The notes under the pieces are model-generated. The model saw only the letters and a list, made by a program, of their open reading frames with translations, searched no databases and was not told where the DNA came from. Of a stretch of DNA of 10,898 bases, positions 6,075-10,898 are shown piece by piece (position 1 is the stretch's first letter; the number at the start of each line of letters is the position of its first letter). Origin of the DNA: CAIUVD01 sp044338255 (GTDB taxonomy: Bacteria > Planctomycetota > UBA11346); NCBI GenBank assembly GCA_044338255.1, contig JBIILZ010000119.1:1-10898 (forward strand), in the 5' to 3' direction. A program made the position numbers and the translations under genes.

Positions 6075-8844
6075 TGGCCTCTCCGGATTCGAGATTCTGC
6101 AGCATGGTCTTGGCCAGGGGCACCGGCCAGCGCCAATTGGGGGTCTGTGCGGCGGCCCGCGCCAGCCATTCCGTGGCGCCCGTTTCATCGCCCATCTGCA
6201 GCAAGATGCGGGCATTCACATAGGCCGCGTCGGGATCCTTGGCGAGGGGTTCGGCATCGCGGATGAGTTCCTGATTGTCGGTCAGGCGCCGCAATAAGCC
6301 GCGCGTGGTGGCGTCGATGCCCGGGGTATGATCGCGCCAGGTGGCTTCCGCCAGGATCAGGTCATCGGCCTCGGCGGCGAGATCACCGAGCCACAGCTGG
6401 ATCCGTCCGCGTTCGCTCGCCGGGGCCTGTTCGAGGGCCTTTTTGTAGGTTTCCGCAGCCCGCTCGAAGGTTCCCAGCAGGCGCTCGGCGTGGCCCATGC
6501 GGATCAGCCCTTGCAGGCGTTTGGCTTGATCGAGGCGCGGATCGCTCACCGCTCGCAAATAGGTCTCGCGGGCCACTTCCAGACGCCCGAGGGTCAGCAG
6601 CAGGTCGCCGGCGAGCAGCATGCCGTCGGCGACCTTGGTGGTCTCGCCGAGATAGCCGGCGATTTCAGAGGCCGTCAGGGCCAGGAACACGGCCCGATCG
6701 GGATCCTGGCCGGCCAAGCTCAAGGCCCGGTTGGCATAGTCCTGGCGCAGATCCTTGAGCGTCGATTCGGGGATCGATGCCGCCAGCGTTGGCAGGTCGT
6801 AACTGCGGCGGATGGCTTCGAAATACCGCTCGGCCTCGGTATAGCGCCCGAGCTTCAGGGCGCAGGCCCAGGCGTGGAAGGTCGCCACCAGCACATAGCG
6901 GGGGTCGTTGCGGTTCTCCTCGACGACGGTGATGAAGGTGGCGAGGGCGCCGGCGGTGTCCTCCAGGCCTTCCTGGCACAGGCCGAGACGGAGCTTGGCA
7001 TCCTTGCTCTGCGCCGAGTCGGGATGGTCGCGGATGAAGGCCTGGTAGAGCTGCTGGGCGCGGGCGAAGCGTTTGTCCTGGCGGAAGGCATCGGCGGTGG
7101 CCAGGGCCGAGACTAGTTCGCCGGAGCGTTGCCGTTCGAGCAAGACGTTGTCGACCTCGCTGAGCGTACGTGTGCGCATGAGGTAGACGCCGTTGGCATC
7201 GGGACCCTGCAACGGAGCCAGATCGAGGAAGCTGAAGCTCACCTGCGGACGTTGGCCGTTTGTGGTCGAAGCATAGGCGATGCTGCCGGTGAGGGCGCCT
7301 TCGAGATGTTCGACCTGCAGATTCAGGCGTACACCGCGCGGGGTCTCGCCGATATCGCGTGAGGCCACGGCATGGTCTTCACGCCACAACGAGATGCTGT
7401 CGCCGGTCGCGCCGAGGTTCAGGCGCAGAGAATAACCGCCGCCGATATCGCGATCATTGATCATCAGCTCGAAAGCGGTGGTGTCTTTGCCGTTGCCTCT
7501 TCCGTTGCCTCTTCCGTTGCCTCTGCCGCTGGCGCTGCCGCTGCCGCTGCCGCTGCCGCTGGCGCTGCCGTTGGCGCCGGCGTCATCGCTGACGACCGCC
7601 GCCGGGTTGAGAGTGATGCTCGCGGTCAGGCGCACCGCGCCATCGATGGCCGGCAAGGTTGCGACTTGCGCCTGCGGCCCGAACGGCACGTGATCCGTCC
7701 ACACCAGGAGCGGATTCGTGCCCTCAGCAAGGTTGCCCAGGGGAGGGGCAACGGGCGTCGCCGAATAGCGCCATGCCATGGTCCAGGCATTGACGGTGGC
7801 GAGTTCGAGCGCCTGGGTGCGCTCATGCATGTGCTTCATCGCCCGGAGCGCGGCAAAGGTCGCCGCCGCGCCGATGGCGAAGACCACCAGGGCTACGGCG
7901 GCCACCGTCGAGCGGTGACGGACCGAGCTGCGCCACAGCCGGACGACGGTCGATACGCGCTTGGCGCGGATGCGCGTACCATTGCGGATGCGGCGCAGAT
8001 CGCCGGCCATCTCCTCGGCGGTGCGATAGCGATCCCGGGGATCCTTGGCCATCGCCACCAGGACCACGGTTTCGACATCCCGCGGCAGGTCCGGGCGCCA
8101 TTTCGACGGCTTGACCAGGGGCTCATCGATGATGGCGCGCAAGGTCGCCATGGCATTGTCGGCCTCGTATGGCTGACGGCCGGTGAGCAGCTCATAGAGA
8201 CAGGCGCCCATGCCGTAGATATCGCTGCGTCGACTGATGTCGTCGCGGCGTCCGGCGGCCTGTTCCGGAGCCATGTACGCCGGCGTGCCCACGACATCTC
8301 CATCACGCGTCAGCCGTGATTCGTAATCGGGGGCGCTGGCCAGCCCGAAATCGAGGAGCTTGATGCGCCCCTCCTTGTCGAGCATCAGATTGCCGGGTTT
8401 GATGTCGCGGTGGAGGATCCCGGCGAGGTGCGCGACATGCAGTGCCTCCAGGCCCTGCACCATCCAGTCGACGGCCTTCTCGATCGCCAGCGGCGCCTTC
8501 TTGGGGCCGACCAGATCATCCAGACGCTTGCCGTCGATCAGCGGCATCACCAAGTAGAGCCGTTCGCGATCCTCACCGGTGTCGAGCACGCGCACGATGC
8601 CTGGATGCTGCAGGGTCTGCAGGTAGCGGCTTTCGCGTTCGAAGCGTTTGCGCTCATCGCCATCGCTGTTGCGCAGGACCTTGATGGCGACGACCCGACC
8701 GATCGATACCGGACAGGATTCTACGGACTTGCACAGATACACCGTGCCCATGCCGCCGCTGCCGATGCGCCGCGTCACCTCGTAAGGTCCGATGCGTGAG
8801 CCCGGACTCACCAGGGCATCGAAGAGCGGGCGGCGCTCAGCCAT
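6052..8844 (-). CDS. Membrane Ser/Thr protein kinase with TPR-like C-terminus
   Basis: This 930-aa protein is a Hanks-type (PknB-like) Ser/Thr kinase that should phosphorylate proteins in the cytosol. Residues about 20-290 hold a complete catalytic domain: glycine loop GSGGMGTVY at 28-36, VAIK lysine K55, HRDIKPGN at 145-152 (D147, N152), DFG at 165-167, GTPAY at 186-190, APEQ at 192-195 and SDIYGMG at 207-213. A single TM helix follows at about 313-334. Residues 395-570 look beta-rich, possibly a LamG-like sandwich, interrupted by a Gly/Ser/Asn linker at 422-453. Residues about 575-905 are helical with TPR-like motifs. Topology predicts the sensor half outside the cytoplasm. The ATG overlaps the tau-frame stop of dnaX by 8 nt and lacks a good ribosome binding site, suggesting translational coupling. 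No PASTA domains. Ligand and substrates cannot be read from the sequence. Confidence 0.93.
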   Translation of the reverse strand: MAERRPLFDALVSPGSRIGPYEVTRRIGSGGMGTVYLCKSVESCPVSIGRVVAIKVLRNSDGDERKRFERESRYLQTLQHPGIVRVLDTGEDRERLYLVMPLIDGKRLDDLVGPKKAPLAIEKAVDWMVQGLEALHVAHLAGILHRDIKPGNLMLDKEGRIKLLDFGLASAPDYESRLTRDGDVVGTPAYMAPEQAAGRRDDISRRSDIYGMGACLYELLTGRQPYEADNAMATLRAIIDEPLVKPSKWRPDLPRDVETVVLVAMAKDPRDRYRTAEEMAGDLRRIRNGTRIRAKRVSTVVRLWRSSVRHRSTVAAVALVVFAIGAAATFAALRAMKHMHERTQALELATVNAWTMAWRYSATPVAPPLGNLAEGTNPLLVWTDHVPFGPQAQVATLPAIDGAVRLTASITLNPAAVVSDDAGANGSASGSGSGSGSASGRGNGRGNGRGNGKDTTAFELMINDRDIGGGYSLRLNLGATGDSISLWREDHAVASRDIGETPRGVRLNLQVEHLEGALTGSIAYASTTNGQRPQVSFSFLDLAPLQGPDANGVYLMRTRTLSEVDNVLLERQRSGELVSALATADAFRQDKRFARAQQLYQAFIRDHPDSAQSKDAKLRLGLCQEGLEDTAGALATFITVVEENRNDPRYVLVATFHAWACALKLGRYTEAERYFEAIRRSYDLPTLAASIPESTLKDLRQDYANRALSLAGQDPDRAVFLALTASEIAGYLGETTKVADGMLLAGDLLLTLGRLEVARETYLRAVSDPRLDQAKRLQGLIRMGHAERLLGTFERAAETYKKALEQAPASERGRIQLWLGDLAAEADDLILAEATWRDHTPGIDATTRGLLRRLTDNQELIRDAEPLAKDPDAAYVNARILLQMGDETGATEWLARAAAQTPNWRWPVPLAKTMLQNLESGEAKTSQPEH
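7486..7581 (-). repeat. In-frame low-complexity tract in the kinase gene
   Basis: This stretch encodes kinase residues 422-453: alternating Ser/Gly/Ala, then three RGNG units. At DNA level the RGNG part is a 12-nt tandem unit (GTTGCCTCTTCC-like on the plus strand) and the rest is degenerate GCCGCT/GGCGCT hexamers. Because the unit length is a multiple of three, copy-number change would alter linker length without a frameshift. Confidence 0.85.
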
Positions 8845-9454
8845 CGCCGACGGTTTCCGTGGCGCCGCCGACTTCGCCGTGGCGGAGGTCGCCCTGGAAG
8901 CGGCGGCGGGGGACCTGGTCGCGTTCGGTGGCCAGCCGTGCCAGCCAGGTCTCGACGTCGACCAGCTCGCGTCCGACCAGATCGGCGCCGAAACGTTGCA
9001 CGATCTCCTTCACCAGCGGGTGCTCCTGGGCGGCATGATAGCGACGCTGACGTTCATCGGTGATCGCCGGCTGATCGCCGACCATAGCGCCCCCGGCACG
9101 TACTACCAAGCGCAGACGACGCCCGAACACCGCCAGACAGGCATTCGCCACCATGCGCTGCTGTTCGGGATCGGTGAGGACTCCGTGGCGCGTGAGCGGG
9201 GCGCTAATGGTGAGGGCCTCGGCCTGCACCGCGACCGGAGTGCTGTCGCCGATGGCGGCGGCAACCAGGGGCAGACCGCCTTGCAGCAGCTGGCGGACGA
9301 GTTCGCTCCAACGCGGCTGCAGCGTGGCCAGCGACAGCTCGGCGGCAGCCGCGGTCGCTGAGGCGAAGGTCGCTGATGTCACCGGCGCCAAGGCCGTGGA
9401 GGTGGGGAGTTGATTCCGGGCCGACGGGGTTCCCGTCACGGCCGACCCGGCTAA
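8837..9454 (-). CDS. dnaX: DnaX tau-specific C-terminal domain, in the -1 frame
   Basis: This frame (codons from 9454 to the TGA at 8837) continues the clamp-loader gene but lies -1 relative to the upstream 412-codon frame. After an Ala/Pro/Thr-rich linker of about 40 residues (APLAGSAVTGTPSA onward) it encodes a folded domain: LQPRWSELVRQLLQGGLPL, then ALTISAPL, NACLAVFGRRLRLVV and a helical end. This fits the pattern of the DnaX C-terminal domain, which in tau contacts the polymerase core. Read through with a -1 shift at the stop, the protein would be about 617 aa, close to E. coli tau (643). It has no convincing start of its own; the nearest in-frame ATG (9655) lies inside the gamma frame. 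Its TGA overlaps the kinase ATG by 8 nt. The frame change is either programmed frameshifting, transcript slippage, or one missing base in the assembly. Confidence 0.75.
   Translation of the reverse strand, partial: LAGSAVTGTPSARNQLPTSTALAPVTSATFASATAAAAELSLATLQPRWSELVRQLLQGGLPLVAAAIGDSTPVAVQAEALTISAPLTRHGVLTDPEQQRMVANACLAVFGRRLRLVVRAGGAMVGDQPAITDERQRRYHAAQEHPLVKEIVQRFGADLVGRELVDVETWLARLATERDQVPRRRFQGDLRHGEVGGATETVGDG
9416..9450 (-). promoter_or_regulatory. Stable hairpin immediately after the gamma stop codon
   Basis: On the transcript the base after the TAG (9453-9451) starts a long hairpin. An outer stem pairs CCGGG (9450-9446) with CCCGG (9420-9416). A 2-bp CC/GG step follows across a 4-nt bulge. 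The inner stem pairs GACGGG (9437-9432) with CCCGTC (9428-9423) around an AAC loop. Such structures 3' of a slip point stimulate -1 frameshifting. In the codons CGC CCT TAG the tRNA on CCT could re-pair with CCC one base back, giving TTA as next codon. No classic X XXY YYZ heptamer is present. Confidence 0.5.
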
Positions 9455-10689
9455 GGGCGCGCTGGCGACCCGGTGGCGGCAGGTTCGAGGCGCTCGATCT
9501 TGCGCAGCAGGTTCTCGACATCGACGAGTTGTCCGAGGCCGGCGATGCGCACGAACACCAGCTCCAGTTGCAGGCGGGGATCGACGCCTTGACGTAAGGC
9601 CTGTTGGGAGCCCATCAACAACTGGCAGATGCGCAGGGTTTTTTCCGGGGTGCACGCGGCTGCGTGGGCGGTGACGGTGGCGACATCCGCACCGAGGCGA
9701 CGAAGGGCGGGGGAGTCTTTGCCGCAGGCTTGCAGCAGGAGCATGGCGCGCACGTGATCGACCATCTGATCGAGGAGCGTCGCCGGCGCGACGCCGGCGG
9801 CAGCGGTGCGCTCGAGGCCTTCGAGCGCCGGGCCGGCTTCGCCGGCGAGCAGCTGCGTGACCATGGTGGTCAGGTCCTCGCCGCGGGCGGCCCCCAACAG
9901 CAGGTTGAGGTCGCTCTCATTCAGACCGCCTTTCTCATTCCCGGCGCCCGTCTCATTCCCGGCGCCCGTCTCGTTGCCGGCGCCCTTCTCGTTGCTGGCG
10001 CCGGACGAGACAGCGATCAATTGATCGAGCAGGGTCTGCGCATCGCGCATGCCGCCGCCGGCAGCGCGGGCGACGCGGTAGAGCAGCGCATCGGAGAGCG
10101 CGGCCTTCTCATTGGCGGCGATCACGCGCAGGCTGCTAACGATGTCTTCGAGGGCGATCGAGCGGAAATCGAAGCGCTGGCAGCGCGAGAGCACTGTCGG
10201 CAGGACCTTGTCGACTTCGGTGGTGGCGAAGATGAAACGCACATGCGCCGGCGGCTCTTCGAGCAGTTTGAGCAGGGCGTTCCACGCCGCCGTCGAGAGC
10301 ATGTGGACTTCGTCGAGGATGTAGAGGCGCAGGCGCGCCAACGACGGCGAGAAGCTAGCGGTGTCGGACAGATCGCGGATGGCGTCGACGCCGCTGAAGC
10401 GCGCTGCATCGATCTCGACGATGTCGGGATGCCGCGAATCGGCGATCATCTGGCAATGCGTGCACACGCCGCAGGGGGTGATGGTTGGGCCCTGTTCGCA
10501 GGTCAGGGCCTTGGCGAGGATGCGCGCCATCGAGGTCTTGCCGACCCCGCGTGGGCCAGTGAACAGATACGCATGCGCCACGCGGTTGGAGGCGATGGCA
10601 TTGGTCAGGGTGCGCGACACGACCTCCTGACCGGCGACGTCGGCAAAGGTCTGCGGGCGGTATTTGCGGGCGATGACGAGGTAGTCCAC
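9451..10689 (-). CDS. dnaX: DNA polymerase III clamp loader subunit DnaX (gamma-length frame)
   Basis: DnaX is the ATPase motor of the replication clamp loader that places the sliding clamp on primed DNA. The 412-aa frame covers domains I-III: ARKYRPQTF at 7-15, Walker A GPRGVGKT at 45-52, zinc cysteines C64, C73, C76 and C79, DEVH at 126-129, ATTE at 155-158, SRC with the arginine finger at 168-170 and sensor 2 GGMRDAQ at 212-218. An unusual repetitive insert at 230-255 separates the ATPase part from domain III, which ends near 400. The start is GTG at 10689; the protein begins at the family's normal MxYxxxARKYRP position, and no good ribosome binding site is seen. The stop at 9453-9451 leaves a gamma-sized product, while the tau domain follows in the -1 frame. 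It forms an operon with the kinase, where ybaB-recR is the common neighbour in other bacteria. Confidence 0.95.
   Translation of the reverse strand: MDYLVIARKYRPQTFADVAGQEVVSRTLTNAIASNRVAHAYLFTGPRGVGKTSMARILAKALTCEQGPTITPCGVCTHCQMIADSRHPDIVEIDAARFSGVDAIRDLSDTASFSPSLARLRLYILDEVHMLSTAAWNALLKLLEEPPAHVRFIFATTEVDKVLPTVLSRCQRFDFRSIALEDIVSSLRVIAANEKAALSDALLYRVARAAGGGMRDAQTLLDQLIAVSSGASNEKGAGNETGAGNETGAGNEKGGLNESDLNLLLGAARGEDLTTMVTQLLAGEAGPALEGLERTAAAGVAPATLLDQMVDHVRAMLLLQACGKDSPALRRLGADVATVTAHAAACTPEKTLRICQLLMGSQQALRQGVDPRLQLELVFVRIAGLGQLVDVENLLRKIERLEPAATGSPARP
9932..10003 (-). repeat. Four 18-nt in-frame repeats inside dnaX
   Basis: Four 18-nt units (9932-9949, 9950-9967, 9968-9985, 9986-10003) encode GASNEK, GAGNET, GAGNET and GAGNEK-like hexapeptides. 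They form an insert just after the AAA+ domain of DnaX, at a place where other DnaX proteins have a short loop. The units differ at a few bases, so the repeat is not brand new. Copy-number change would keep the reading frame. Confidence 0.9.
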
Positions 10690-10724
10690 GTCAGCAGTAT
10701 GGCGCCATTGCGGCCCGCGCCACG

Positions 10725-10799
10725 CCTGGGAGCGTCAGCGCCGGGCACCCGCTCGGCTCGGGTCTCTTTCGCGCCGGGCTGGTGCCCGACGCTCCCAGG
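10725..10799. repeat. REP-like long hairpin upstream of dnaX
   Basis: A 12-bp inverted repeat (CCTGGGAGCGTC at 10725-10736, GACGCTCCCAGG at 10788-10799) is extended after a 6-nt bulge by GGGCACC (10743-10749) pairing with GGTGCCC (10781-10787), with a 31-nt loop. It lies 35 nt upstream of the dnaX start, in the gap to a possible divergent gene. The form is that of a dispersed extragenic palindrome (REP/MITE-like). I recall similar GGTGCCCGACGCTCCCAGG motifs as genome repeats in related bacteria, but only one copy is in this window. Confidence 0.6.
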
Positions 10800-10847
10800 G
10801 TGGGGGGAGCGGGTAGCGCCCGCCGCCCAGCGTGTAACACTTGGTGC

Positions 10848-10898
10848 ATGCCTAAACGCGACGCGGGTGATCCTACTGACCTTTCCCTCGGCTCGGTC
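10848..10898 (+). CDS. Possible 5' end of a gene cut by the window edge
   Basis: An ATG at 10848 opens 17 codons (MPKRDAGDPTDLSLGSV) to the end of the window, on the strand opposite to dnaX. There is no clear ribosome binding site, and the piece is too short to assign a product. The preceding GTGTAACAC could serve as a -10 region but no -35 is convincing. It may be an unrelated open stretch. Confidence 0.3.
   Translation, partial: MPKRDAGDPTDLSLGSV

Noticed and set aside
6328..8319. Long plus-strand open frames across the kinase gene (6328-7116, 7372-8319)
   Set aside because: They are shadows of the GC-rich kinase codons; the minus strand carries all the kinase motifs.
8837..9655. Independent 272-aa gene starting at the ATG at 9655
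   Set aside because: Its first 67 or so residues overlap dnaX domain III in a frame with no coding character; only the part after about 9454 looks real, as the tau domain.

Overview
The window comes from a high-GC (about 60-65%) bacterial chromosome. A Hanks-type Ser/Thr kinase joined to TPR repeats, the simple-sequence tracts inside genes and a REP-like hairpin all suggest the PVC group, perhaps Planctomycetota. That placement is an impression; no rRNA or marker phylogeny is available here.

Layout. (1) 1-127: flank with no assignable gene. (2) 128-2389: a large CRISPR array with one half repeat, 31 full-length repeat units of 36 nt and 31 spacers. No cas gene is visible. Both terminal repeats are damaged. 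The array stops 6 nt before the stop codon of pdxJ. (3) pdxJ (minus, vitamin B6 synthesis) and bioF (plus, biotin synthesis, PLP-dependent) diverge from a 451-nt intergenic region holding exactly 40 copies of a 7-nt repeat. (4) A 104-aa hypothetical gene and mogA (molybdenum cofactor), both minus. (5) A 56-aa very acidic protein on the plus strand with a strong ribosome binding site, ending at a terminator it shares with the convergent kinase gene. (6) A minus-strand dnaX-kinase pair. dnaX is open for 412 codons, the length of a gamma subunit. The tau C-terminal domain continues in the -1 frame, and a strong hairpin starts right after the gamma stop codon. The tau frame overlaps the kinase start by 8 nt. 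The kinase is a 930-aa membrane protein: kinase, one TM helix, a Gly/Ser linker inside a beta-rich region, then TPR-like helices. (7) Right end: a REP-like hairpin and a possible 5' end of a plus-strand gene.

The genes are mostly housekeeping (cofactor synthesis, replication clamp loader, signalling) rather than one pathway. The most unusual signals are a CRISPR repeat that can be drawn as an H-type pseudoknot, the dnaX frame change with its hairpin, the 40-copy heptamer in a shared promoter region, and the small acidic gene.
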